Below, in pieces: positions 44,682-56,014 of a stretch of DNA of 64,000 bases. The stretch is taken from the NCBI GenBank assembly GCA_002270565.1, contig NQMI01000093.1, forward strand, positions 22,138 to 86,137. The letters run 5' to 3'. Within the stretch, counting starts at the first letter, position 1, and each line of letters opens with the position of its first letter. A program made the position numbers and the translations under genes. Below the pieces are notes generated by a model. The model made no database searches, was not told the origin of the DNA, and saw only the letters and a list, made by a program, of their open reading frames with translations. The DNA comes from Stenocarpella maydis. Taxonomy: Eukaryota > Ascomycota > Sordariomycetes > Diaporthales > Diaporthaceae.

Positions 44682-47600
44682 ATTCACAGAAACGAGCACA
44701 TGTGCCAACGAGCGGATCGAGGATGCATCGAGCCCAAGAAGCGAGGACAAGCGTGCTGTAGAGTTGGAACCCGCGAACTTGGAACATGTCCTCAGGGCCT
44801 GTTAGATTGAGGCCAGCCAAGGGCGGACCCAGATCGCCAGCACATGGTTGGTCTCAATTGGCGCTCTTGGTCAGGGGGGCGCGCGACTCGAGACTACTAT
44901 GTAATAACACTGGCCATGGTCGGTGAGACCATAGTACTATGAGCAGCATCCCGCTGAACCGCCCCAGCTGCAGCAGAGAGGTCCCGTCCTAGAGTTCTTG
45001 TGCGGCCAGCCAGCCAGATGTTTCCCGGGGTTGGTTACATGAGAGCTTTTTGGATCGATGCTCTGGCTCTCGCCAAGTTGGATCGACCAGATCCTGAACC
45101 TACACTACCACTGCTGTCGATGTAGCGCAGATCGGACGGCGCCGCTCTGACCCGGCAGTCCAAAATGACGGCTACAAGCCCCGCTCCAGGATGCACATCC
45201 GCAGGCAGGTTCCCGAGCGACGAAAAGTGCTCGTGCAGTCCGAAGCCAGGCGAACGAGGACATTTTCCCCAGATTGCAAGCTGCACGTCTCCCCTCTGCT
45301 CCTCTGCGCCTGCAACCTGGACCCGATTTCTCAAAACCCAGATATCCCGGAACTTGCAGTCCCATACCAGGAACCGAGGGGCGAATTCTGCGTCCCCTTG
45401 CGGGCGTGTCAGGACCTGCAGGACAAAAAAAAAGGGGGGGCGGCTATGTCGCAGAGGCTTCTACGAGGGTTTCTAGAACGAATCGGCACGCCGGGTGAGA
45501 GACCACCAGGCTTGCCCACAGGCGGGCCGAGTCCTCTGGACAAAGCAGGCAGAAACAGTTTCGCAAAACTGGGGAGTGGAGATGGGTTGTTGAGACAGAG
45601 ACCGGGCAAGCTGGCAAGCAAGCTGTCAAGGCAAGGCAAGCCAAAGCCAAGGAAGGAAGCAGCGGACAAAAAAAGAAAACCCTGACTGGCTTTTGCTTCA
45701 CGAATTGTAGATGTGATTCACTGTGCAATGCTCTCGCCGTCTCCGCTGCAGGCCCGACTACCGACCAAGGCTAACCAACATTTGCCAAGGATGACTTATT
45801 GGATAGGTCGCGACATGTCGCCATCAGAGAGGCCTGTGGGATAAAATCAGTGCCTGAGCAACCCTTGCTGCCATGTGTTTCACGCAGCCGACGAGTCGGA
45901 TGTGCTGTACTCCGTAGCCCTCTAGCCCGTACTGGTGCATGGACGTTTGGATGCGAGGTGAGATATCAATTGCCACCAAGCGGTGGTCGGTCGAGCAGTA
46001 GTTCAACAGCAGAATTGCTGCGAGCTGTCTGTGGGTGGACCATTTAGCTCAGGCTGAGAATTGTGCTGGGCCTGGCGATCGCTCCCCCCTCCCCCGTCTG
46101 ACCGTTGCGCTCTGAGTTCCCGTGTTGTGAGATTCGGGCTCGCATCCCTGGGGTTCGGCCCGCATTTGGGCATGTCTGAATAATGGATGCCACTGATCAT
46201 GACAACCTGCTTGCCTGTCACTGTTGGGTAGCGGACGGTGGAGGCTCTCTAGCCGATGGCTCGCCACCACAAGTATAAACTTTTTCCTCATTCCTTGAGC
46301 GAGCTCGGCCTGAAATTGTCGACGACAAAAATCAGGCTGGCGTAGTACTCATCATAACCATCAGGGGCTGGTTTTGATATAGGGCAGGGGTTTGGTTAAG
46401 GTACCGACCTGGCTGATGGCGCGATGCTCGACATCCTGCCCGGTGGTCACACAGGGGCGATTGCCTTCGTTGCGCTGCTATGCCTGAGGGGTTCGAAACC
46501 TGAGGCGAAGAGCTGAGATCCTGAAGGGGTTTCAGGATCCTCAGGACGCGTCCAGAGGTTGTTACTACTGCTATTATTAATGGCATCATTGTCATTGTTG
46601 TGGACATTGCTCGGCCGCTACCAGCCAGCCAGACTGGTAGCGTCCATCCCCAACGTCGACGACGATCTTTGCAGGCGCGGAAAATTTGAAACGGTAATAA
46701 ACGCCGGCCCCTCTTGATGCAGAAACACCTGCCCGAAGAGGTCGGGTGGAGTCAGGGCCAAGTCTTCGCAACGGCTCGCTCACAGGGAAGGGTGGGGGAG
46801 GCCAGGGAGGGCGGCCGCGGCGCGGACCGGCCTTCGAGAAGAAAAGATGGAGGGCAACGTTGCTCATCGTGATGGACGCCAGCAGATCCAGTGTCCCGAA
46901 AATAGATGCTCGCTCCCGTAGGCTCTGGGTTGTAATCTAAGAAGCAAATAGGGCACGGGACTCTTGTGTGCGTAGTGGTGTAGGCCAGAGTGGGCGGCAA
47001 TGCTCTGAGGGCGCCGGGTGTAGCGCGGGAGACGAGAGTTTCCGCTTGAGGGTTGAAATCTCCGCTTGGGTGAATTCTTCATCTCCGGGCCAGGCCCACG
47101 GCGCAATGCCGGCACCCGCCCTTTTTAATGTCAAAAAATCGAGCTTCGCGTTGGAGCCGCTTTGGGACATTTGGCCTAGGTTTGAAGACGGGGCCACTCT
47201 GCGATTGTGCAGTCTGGACGTCGGTGTGCCGACGGATGGGCCGTGGCTGGCCTGGATCACCCAGGCCCGGGAGCGGCGCCGGGCGTGCGATGAGCATTGT
47301 GCGGCATGCCCTCCTATCCAGGCACTCGGTATTGCCGGTGCCTCTGACGGTATGCTACTCCGTGCGTCCAGACTGTCGTTGTTGACCGCCCACGTAGCGA
47401 CCACTGGGGCCGTCCAGGTGGTGGGAGCGACCGGGAACCGGCTGGCGCCTGGTCGTCTAGTCCGTAAACCTCGAGGCATATCGGAAGGAGGGTTGGATTG
47501 CTGTTGCACTCAGGCTCTAGTGTAGTATGATGAGATGGTGTCGTCTCTCCCGACAGACCCCGACTCGTACCCGATCCCTTCAGGGCCTTGGGCCTGCTAC

Positions 47601-50410
47601 CACACAAGAAGTAGTGTAGGCTCAAGAAAGGGCCTAAGGAGTGTCCGGGTGGGGCCTGAGCGGAATTGAAATTGCGCCAGGCAAGTTTGGGGTCTGAAGT
47701 GCCGAATATGCTCGCAGCGCTGCCATTCGCCGACGGGCCCTGAGATGAGCATCCCACAATTTGATGATTGTCGTGATGGTCTCCTCCCTGTTTATCTTGT
47801 CGCCACCCGTGCTGGGCGCAAATATGATGCGTCTATCTGCGTGTCCGTGTGTATGGCTGTCCTTTGTATGTGTCTGTGCGTACAGACTACAGAACCGTAT
47901 GATGATGACTCCGACGGGCTGGCCCTGGTGATGAATAATGAGGTGCCAAGGAAGCCCGCAGCCTACGATGCCAAGTATAGGGACACAGTCAGCTTTGGGT
48001 CTCACTAGCACGGGTACTTTGATGACCTCCCTGCCGGGATGCCCCCGCATAACGGGCGATTAAAGGGTAGCGCGGCCTGATGACAGGTTCGCCAGAAGGC
48101 CAGACACCCAGCCTCGGATGTCTTGGACCGAGACAGGGCCGGGCAAAGCCTGGAAGCCTGAAAGGCTCAAAGAGACTGACGGTCAGAGGCGAGGAGGAGA
48201 GAGCTTGGTCCTGCGCCTGATTGACTGCAGGACGGCAGGGACGGGCCAAGGAGGTCTCCGGAGGATGCGTGGCTGGCATTTGCCCTCGTCTGTCGGACAG
48301 CCAGGCAATCACGGTGAGGGTGAATAGATTGACCGAAGATCCTTGATGGGTCCCCTTTCCTTTGTGGCACGACCAGAGGGACGCTTTCGAGAGCGGGGGA
48401 CGATCGCTCTCGAGAGGCGAGCTCGGCGAGCTGGATGTTGGACTTGCTCGGCTTGCCGGCTTGCTAGAATGAGTCCCCTGAGATGAGAGAGCATCGCCTG
48501 TCCCATGCCGGAGGCCCATACACTACACTACGGTATCGCAGCGAGGTGTGGCCCACAATGGACGGCCCCAATGAGACTAGCCCAGGCCCCAGAGTGCTAC
48601 TATTGGCACAGACTTCAGCTTCCAAGGATGTTTTGGCTCGGTTTATCCACCTGTCTGCTGCAGCCAGAGTGGGAACGATCACTACAGGTGACCTCAGTGG
48701 CCGCGGTGTGGGCAGGGAGACCGACAGCAACAGATAAAAGAGGCAAGAAAAAATAAACACAATGGAAACAAAAAGCAACAGAGGCTGCATTTGGCTGGGG
48801 AAGAAGTAGAAATTCTGATGGTGTGCGTTAGTGCTAAGTGGATGTCCCGGTTGCAGGGATGAAGATGCTTCTCGATCAGCCGAGCCATTCCAGCGTACCT
48901 ACGGAGTACCTACAGTACACTACCCGGGTGTAGGTCGATGCCGCAGACTGCCTCCTCGTCTGGCAGTCCAGCACGCATGCTGCTCTGTTGTTCTGTCACT
49001 GCATCCATCGCACTGCATCGCACCGCATCGCCTTGCATTGCGTCGCACTGCATCATGTCCTCTCTCTTGACTTATTGATTGGTGGGCCAATCTGGCCTCT
49101 CTTTTTCCCCTTTCTTATTTCCTTGCCCCTAAGATGCGCATTCAGCGTTTCCGTCACCTCGCCTTTTGCCTGTAACGGATCCCAGTAGCAGACAGACAGG
49201 ACAAGGAACGGGCAGCCAAAAAAGGGTGGCCTGTGCCTGGTCCAATCCGTTGGCCCGTTACGTCTCAATGTAGCTCCCCACCTGACTTTCCATGGAGCGG
49301 TACCTGCATAGTACCCTGTAGCTCTAGTTCAACGGTGGGCACCCTAATATTATCGCCATTTGAGGCAGAGCAACACCGTTCTGTGCCCTCCCTCTCTCCG
49401 TCTCAATCTCGGACGCTGGGGTCTGGTTCTGTGGCTTCCGGGCTGCACTGAACATCTTTCTGTTCTCCCCCATCATCAATCATCCAACCCCAATCCCATT
49501 TCATACCCATTCATCGAACCCTCCGCCCGCTCACTCACGCAGTCTGCGCCAATACGCCTGGCCTCTGTTCTGCTCCCTCTCTTCCCTCTCTCCATCTCTC
49601 CCCTTTCGTCTCCTATCTCGTCCTGTACTGTCCAGTCGGCCTGTCAAATTCAACCTGGTCCTCCTCCCCCATAACTCCCTGCCTCGTTCTTTGCCCTCGA
49701 CCACGCTTACTCTACCACACCACCTCCTCCTCCTGTTGTTGTCGCCGTCCAATCTTTCCATTGGATCTCAATCCTGGCGAACCTTCTTTTCTGCACATCG
49801 CGCTGTGCCTCCCCCCCCCAGATAACTCCATCTAGAGTCCTGACTGTCCTTACTTCTCTCCCCTCATCGTTTCCTTCCCGTCGTCCTGGCGTCGAATTGA
49901 GGCCATCCACAGGACGCGAACAACAATAACAACCTTGCATCGCATCGCAGCGCAGCGCAACCCATCGCCTCGCCTGATCGCTCGTACGGTACGTTTCGCC
50001 TCACCCTCCAGCTACCCCCTACCTTTCTTCTCGCCCGCCTTGCCTTACCTCGCTACTCACCTCACCATCACATCACAACTTCGCCCCATTTCACTCTGCT
50101 CCATCGTCTGCCGCGCTGCTACATACATCCTTTACCTCGCGTATATTGCTCCGGTTCCATCACGCCAGCCTTGATCCGGTTTCACGCCTAGCGAACCCGT
50201 CCCTCCCGTGTTGGTTCGCTGCATCCACCGAGCCTGCCTGTCAGCACCCGCTCTTCTGTCAATCGAGCAACCGTCCAAAAAAAAAGCATCGCCGCTGAGC
50301 TCGCCGCTGACTTAGCTTACTACAGGACCGCATCTTGACTTTCCCATTAATAAAATCAAACCCGCAGACATTAATTCTTCATCTGGGCGGAGCGACTTAG
50401 TTCAGTCACA
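44682..50410. other. 5.7 kb gene-poor stretch upstream of the G-alpha gene
   Basis: No ORF here shows a recognisable family; long plus/minus ORFs mirror each other (for example 46937-47525), as random GC-rich sequence does. Features: TACTCCGTA at 45908 and TACGGAGTA at 48900, a run of GCATCGCACT-like 10-mers (49001-49055), and a pyrimidine-rich tract (about 49440-50170). The last is probably the promoter and leader of gna1. Confidence 0.55.
49440..50170 (+). promoter_or_regulatory. CT-rich promoter/leader of gna1
   Basis: Long C/T-biased tract ending about 240 bases before the start codon, typical of highly expressed fungal genes. A GTACGT at about 49989 and an AG after CTTACTACAG at about 50325 could bound a leader intron; this is a guess from motifs only. 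Confidence 0.45.
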
Positions 50411-51714
50411 ATGGGTTGCGGAATGAGCACGGAGGAGAAGGAGGGCAAGGCCCGGAACGAGGAGATCGAGAACCAGCTGAAGCGCGACCGGATGCAACAA
50501 CGAAATGAGATCAAAATGCTTCTTCTGGGTATGTATCTCGGCTGATGCCCTCCCAACGTCATTGCTTTCGTCGTCCTTCCCGGCGCCGGAACGTGATGGC
50601 TACCGAACGATTACTGCCGCCGGTCTTTGCTGACACAACTGGCAGGTGCTGGCGAATCCGGAAAGTCGACCATTCTCAAGCAAATGAAGCTCATCCACGA
50701 GGGTGGCTACTCCCGCGACGAACGCGAGTCCTTCAAGGAAATCATCTTCAGCAACACGGTTCAGTCCATGCGCGTCATCTTGGAGGCCATGGAATCTTTG
50801 GAGCTGCCACTCGAGGACCAGCGGATGGAGTACCACGTTCAGACCATCTTCATGCAGCCCGCCCAGATCGAGGGTGATGTCCTTCCTCCCGAGGTTGGCA
50901 ATGCCATCGAGGCCCTGTGGAAAGACCGTGGTGTTCAGGAGTGTTTCAAGCGCTCAAGGGAGTACCAGCTGAACGACTCTGCCCGATAGTAAGTCGGACT
51001 ATCATTCTCCGCTAGACGCTGGCGCACGGGAACTAACAAACACTGCAGCTACTTCGATAACATCGCTCGTATTGCCGCTCCTGACTATATGCCCAACGAC
51101 CAGGATGTCTTGCGGTCCCGTGTCAAGACGACCGGTATTACCGAGACGACCTTTATCATCGGTGATCTCACCTACCGGATGTTCGACGTCGGTGGCCAAC
51201 GATCCGAACGTAAGAAGTGGATCCACTGTTTCGAGAATGTCACTACGATCCTGTTCCTCGTCGCCATCTCCGAGTACGACCAGCTGCTGTTCGAAGACGA
51301 GACCGTCAACCGTATGCAGGAGGCGCTAACCCTCTTCGACTCGATCTGCAACTCGAGGTGGTTCATCAAGACCTCAATAATCCTGTTCCTGAACAAGATC
51401 GATCGTTTCAAGGAGAAGCTGCCCGTCAGCCCGATGAAGAACTACTTCCCCGACTACGAGGGCGGTGACGACTACGCAGCGGCTTGCGATTACATCCTGA
51501 ACCGATTCGTCAGCCTCAACCAGCACGAGACCAAGCAGATCTACACACATTTCACATGTGCAACAGATACAACACAGATCCGATTCGTCATGGCGGCCGT
51601 CAATGGTAAGGCATTATCGATCGGTCCGAGAAGGGGTGGTTTGCCGTACGTTCTGCTAACAATGCTGCAGACATCATCATCCAGGAGAACCTGCGTCTCT
51701 GCGGTCTGATCTAG
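50411..51714 (+). CDS. gna1: heterotrimeric G-protein alpha subunit, group I
   Basis: Exons 50411-50528, 50646-50988, 51049-51605 and 51671-51714 (introns 117, 60 and 65 bp) encode exactly 353 aa, the usual length. MGCGMS at the start carries the N-myristoylation (Gly2) and palmitoylation (Cys3) sites. GAGESGKS (40-47) is the P-loop, RVKTTGIT switch I, DVGGQRSE switch II, NKID the guanine specificity motif and TCATDT the last loop. The C-terminal CGLI is the pertussis-toxin-type ADP-ribosylation motif that defines the GNA-1/FadA/MagB group. It couples GPCRs to cAMP and MAPK control of growth, mating, conidiation and, in pathogens, virulence. Every key residue is intact. Named by family, not by direct comparison. 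Confidence 0.97.
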
Positions 51715-53959
51715 TCCAAAAACGCTCTTATTCGGATACCCAAACACATTATAATCGAACGATTTCTTCTTACGAAACGAAAACCTGGATCGCCTCATGA
51801 ACTACCTCGTGTGATTTGCCGAGAAGGTGGTGGTGCGGGTTTTGTCTTGCTCCGGTCCTTGGATGTCCCCTCGTCTGGATTATCTGATCCACCCCGTCAC
51901 GTCGAACAATTCGACATTATATCCCGCGAGATGGCTGCAACGGCGGCCGCGACTGCGAAAAGAAAAAGCTACCAGACAGGGAGTGGCCCCTGGTACGCTG
52001 AGCAGAGATGGGGACGAAAAGAAGGATATGCATTTGAAACTACTGGGCGGTGTTCAATATTCTGTTTAATTATGAAGTCTGTCAATGCTGTGGTCCTTTT
52101 TTTTTATTTGTCTTTATTGTGTTTTTACAGGTGCCTCCCAGGCGAAAGGCACTGTTGGTAGGCGCGGGAAGACCACCCCAGGCGAGTGAGTGGTGGGACA
52201 TGTTTCGCGACGAGGGCCCACACCGAGGGAGACGAGCGGCAACAAATCTCGACAGGTTTTCGGATACGGCGGCTCGATATCAACAATGCCCGGATGTTGG
52301 ATTTGTCTATAGCATCACGAGCTCTGCTTACTGAAAGCCATTATTTCAAAATACCCTTACTCGTCATGACGTCGCTTTACACTCGTCCCGTTGATGATGT
52401 GCAGGCGCTAGCAACAACCTTTGCCAGACAGCTGAGCACAGCCCACGCTCAGATGCTGAATTGCCGCTCGCTTTGCGCAAGAGAGTTCGCCAGAGTCCGC
52501 CCCACATTTTACATGCGACGAGAACCGCCAAACTATCACGGCAAGAATTCGTGCAGGGCCGAGCGGCAGGATCTGAGGGGTCTGGATCAGCGCGGCCGCT
52601 CGGTGGAGATTTTTGTGCTGTGCCGGATAGGCTTTTTCGTCTCTATGTGTAGTCTATATCTGAACCTTGGATAGGACACATAAACCGTGCACATTGCGCT
52701 GAGCGAGCACCCACACCCATACCTACCTACCTACTACATACTTTTCTTCGCCCGCTCTTTTACGCGGCCTACATCGTGCTGAAACTTCGGACCAAGTGCC
52801 TCTCTGTCTAGCCCTGCGCCCGTCGCACGGCCGGCCGGCCGGCAGTATCATGCCTGACCCGGGGTATGCCCTGGTGGCCTCTCGGCAGGTTTGGTACTCA
52901 CACAAAACACACACGCGCGCACGCACGCACGCACATATATACAGACGCACAACTGTGGGACTGTGGCTAGTGTGAGGGACAAAAACCGAGCGCTGAGTGC
53001 TGACGATCATGTCGGCATATGCTTCGTATTGCGGCATGTAATATGGGTAGACGCTTCAACGCTGCTGCTGCTGCCGCCGCCGCCACCGCCGCCCTGGAAC
53101 GAGGAGCATGAACGCACGGGTGAGGTCTCGATCTCTTCCTTGACCTCGCTCGCCTGTCCGTTAATGAAATACGTACACCATGGGGGAATATACGGGATGG
53201 CCGAGAGGAGCAGTGCAGGAGGCCATGGTTTGGCCTGGTTGAGATGGCACACCGCCCGGGTCGGATGGTCACGCGGGGGCCGTGGCTATTCGTCTCGTGT
53301 TCTGCGTCTTGTGTGTAGTAGGATTCTGTCGTATTTCGAAACCAACCGCCCCCCTCCCATCTGAAGGCCAACGGCGGGAGAGTAGTGGCGTTGAGGCTGT
53401 GCTGTCGTCCGTCGCTGTCGTCGTCCTCGATACCTTCAGACACGCCTGCAAAACGCCCACAGAGACCCTGGATATCTGCCCCCCCCCCCTTTGGGCAGGT
53501 CATGAGTCCCAATATGGGCCAACACTGTTCGTGTTTGTGCGACACCGGTGTTGACAATCTTCAGAACAAGGGATGATCGGCCTGCGGGGAGTTCCAGATC
53601 AGCTGGCGTGTAAGTGTAGTTCATGCGCTGTTTCGATGTTTCATGTTCTGGCGGGTTCTTGGCTTCCCTGTCTGGAATTCTTGAGAAGTGGCTTTCCCAG
53701 GTTCCCGGATATCTCTGCTCAGTGCTCATGTTTGTAGGGATGATTTGATATTTCCGGCTGTTTCTACAGAACAACTACTTTGAATGCCCGTGCTGCTGCC
53801 TAAATAACCTACTATCACCAAGTATTATCCACTCACAGAAAATTTAAAGAGCTCCATGGACTGGGCTGCGCTTGGTCACGCTGACCAGCCGTCCCGGCGA
53901 AAAGCATTGCCTTCTAGACAGCTTCTGAGATGTACAACGGGGCTCCCGGTTCCCCGCAT
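51715..53959. other. 2.2 kb gene-free stretch
   Basis: Begins with the gna1 3' region. It contains (CA/CG)n tracts (52895-52935), a CTG/CCG trinucleotide run (53061-53095) and a C run (53480-53489). Overlapping ORFs lack features. Confidence 0.55.
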
Positions 53960-55567
53960 TCAGGGCTCTCCGTCCTCCGGCATGCCGTTTGCCCCGGGCG
54001 CGGGCGACTCGTAGCCGCTTCCATGGCGGCCATCCTCATCGTCCTCGCCCACACGGTCCTCTTCGTCACCATCAACGCCGACTCCGACGCCCAGTCCCGC
54101 AGCGACCTCCTCGGCTTGCACGATCCTGAGCGCGAGCTGCTTTGCCGCGACCTCGACCTCGATCAGCGCGCGCGTGTACCGGTCCGCCTGCCGCACCTGA
54201 AGCAGCGCGTTCTGCACCGTGTGCTTAACACCGGCGTCGTGCGAGAACAGCGCGGCAGGTGCCTGCCACAGCTGTGCGGTATGGAGCTGTGCCGGCGAGC
54301 CCACCATATGCCCGCCAGCACCGGGGCCGCCCACTCCCGGCCCCACTCCTATTCCTTGCTCCTGGCCGAGCACCGGCATGGCTACTGGGAGCGTAGCGTA
54401 GGGGTGGTGTGCGCCGGGGAGCGGCGGTTGTGACTTTTCTGTAGGCAAATAGTTTAGTATATGTAACGACACTGTAGTGATCCCACAGAGGAAGATGGGA
54501 CAGGAAGGGTGAGGGGAAGGGGGTGTGAACGGACCGTGGAACGAACACCTCGACCCGGACGCGTTGAACCAGCAGTTGGCACAGCTGCCCATCATCTGTC
54601 CGCTGTAGACGACGCACACTGTCCATGGGCCTTGGCCCTTGCGGCAGTGCGCGCACGGGTTGGCAGCCTCGGAACCCGCGATCTGCGCGAACAGCGCCTC
54701 GACGTTGCTGCGCCGCACCAGGTTGAGGTCCTGGCCCTGGCGCCGCTGCTCGGCCAGCCGCTGGCCCGGGTCGCGCGACATGCGCTTCGCGAAGGCGCTG
54801 TCTACCTTGAACCCTGCGTATCCGGACTCCTCGGCCATCTGCTCCGTCGTCTTGGGCGGGGGCTGCGGGGGCTCCTGGTGCTGCTGTTGCTGCTGGGCGG
54901 CGGTCCCTGACGACGACGTCTGGTGTGCGCCGAGGGAGGGCGGCTGCAGTGACTGCGCTGTGTGCTGGCTTGTCGAGGGGGTGGGCTGGAAGTCGGTCGC
55001 AGCGACGAGGGGCTGCGGGGCAGATATTGTCGCGGCGCCCACGTTGGGCTGGGGAGGAGGTGGGGGCTGGAGGTCTGCGGCGGCGGCGGCGGCCTGGGCG
55101 TAAGTCAGGCCCGAGTGGCCCAGGATGTCGTCGAGGTTCTGGTGGCCGACGTGATGCGACTGCTGGGGGTGGGGCCCCGCGCTCATGGGCGCCATGGGCA
55201 TCTCGTGGTCCAGCGCGTCGCCCTGCACGTCATGGCCGGCGTGTTGGTGGTGGTGGTGGTGGTGGTGATTATGGTGATGATGCGCCTCATGCTCGACGTC
55301 GACGTCGCCTTCGCCACTGCCGTCGACATGGACCTGATGTTGTACCTGTTCGCTCTTGAAGGCGTTGCCGACTTGCTCCATGACGGCCGCGTCGGTGTCG
55401 ACGACATCCTGGCCCTCTGCGCTCGCAACCGCGGCTGCGGCGCGGTAAAGGGCGTTTTCCTCTTCGGAGCCTTCGAAGTGGGCGGCCAATTGGTCCTCGT
55501 CGATCCTGCGGTTGGCGCGGCGGAGGTTCGTGGGTTTGGTGACTTTGTTGACGGCTCTCTTCTGCAT
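53960..55567 (-). CDS. DUF3716-type Cys-rich fungal protein
   Basis: From ATG 55567 the frame runs to 53960. It contains an in-frame 96 bp segment (54534-54439) that may be an intron (GTCCGT...CTACAG); spliced length 503 aa, unspliced 535. Much is low complexity: His-rich (HHHHNHHHHHHH), Gln/Pro-rich. The Cys motif NPCAHCRKGQGPW ... CVV ... SCANCWF ... CSFH (about two thirds along) matches DUF3716, a small putative zinc-binding module of filamentous fungi with no assigned function. The C-terminal ~100 residues include a helical segment and an acidic tail. No signal peptide or membrane helix. A nuclear role is plausible but only inferred from the disorder and Cys module. Confidence 0.8.
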   Translation of the reverse strand: MQKRAVNKVTKPTNLRRANRRIDEDQLAAHFEGSEEENALYRAAAAVASAEGQDVVDTDAAVMEQVGNAFKSEQVQHQVHVDGSGEGDVDVEHEAHHHHNHHHHHHHQHAGHDVQGDALDHEMPMAPMSAGPHPQQSHHVGHQNLDDILGHSGLTYAQAAAAAADLQPPPPPQPNVGAATISAPQPLVAATDFQPTPSTSQHTAQSLQPPSLGAHQTSSSGTAAQQQQQHQEPPQPPPKTTEQMAEESGYAGFKVDSAFAKRMSRDPGQRLAEQRRQGQDLNLVRRSNVEALFAQIAGSEAANPCAHCRKGQGPWTVCVVYSGQMMGSCANCWFNASGSRCSFHGPFTPPSPHPSCPIFLCGITTVSLHILNYLPTEKSQPPLPGAHHPYATLPVAMPVLGQEQGIGVGPGVGGPGAGGHMVGSPAQLHTAQLWQAPAALFSHDAGVKHTVQNALLQVRQADRYTRALIEVEVAAKQLALRIVQAEEVAAGLGVGVGVDGDEEDRVGEDDEDGRHGSGYESPAPGANGMPEDGEP

Positions 55568-56014
55568 GGTGAGAATGGCAAGATGGAGACGGCGGGGAGA
55601 CTGGGTATGGTATAAAAAGGTGGACGACGGCACAGCTGGTGACAGCTGGTCGAAGTCGACTTAGCATGGCCTGCCGTCCAGGCATCAAGGGTCACTGGTT
55701 CAGGCGGCTCAGGCGCTGGCGGGGCAGCCTACCCTGCCTACAACGGTGCTTGGGAGGTACCCACCCAGCTGTGTACGGTCCTGTGCCCAGGTGCTCAATT
55801 GGGCACTCGCCTCTTCCCCACGGCTGACGACAGGCATCAGCATGAGTTGCTCAATTATGTTCCTCAGCCGGGATTCTCCATCAGGTTATGAATATCCCCT
55901 GTGTCCCCATGACGAGTTCATCATTCCCTTTGCGGCATCCAAATTATATAAGACGACAAGAAAACCAAGGCCGATGCAAGTAGGTATCATGCATGTCCAT
56001 GCCGTACACCAAGC
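55568..56014. other. intergenic region
   Basis: 447 bases separating two minus-strand genes; promoter of the DUF3716 gene and 3' region of the kinase gene. Nothing else recognised. Confidence 0.5.

Noticed and set aside
46440..46520. Possible tRNA because of GGGGTTCGAAACC
   Set aside because: The T-arm stem does not pair properly and no acceptor or anticodon arm could be folded around it.
46937..47525. Mirror ORFs of 185 and 190 aa on opposite strands
   Set aside because: Mutual antisense overlap and no recognisable features; typical of GC-rich non-coding DNA.
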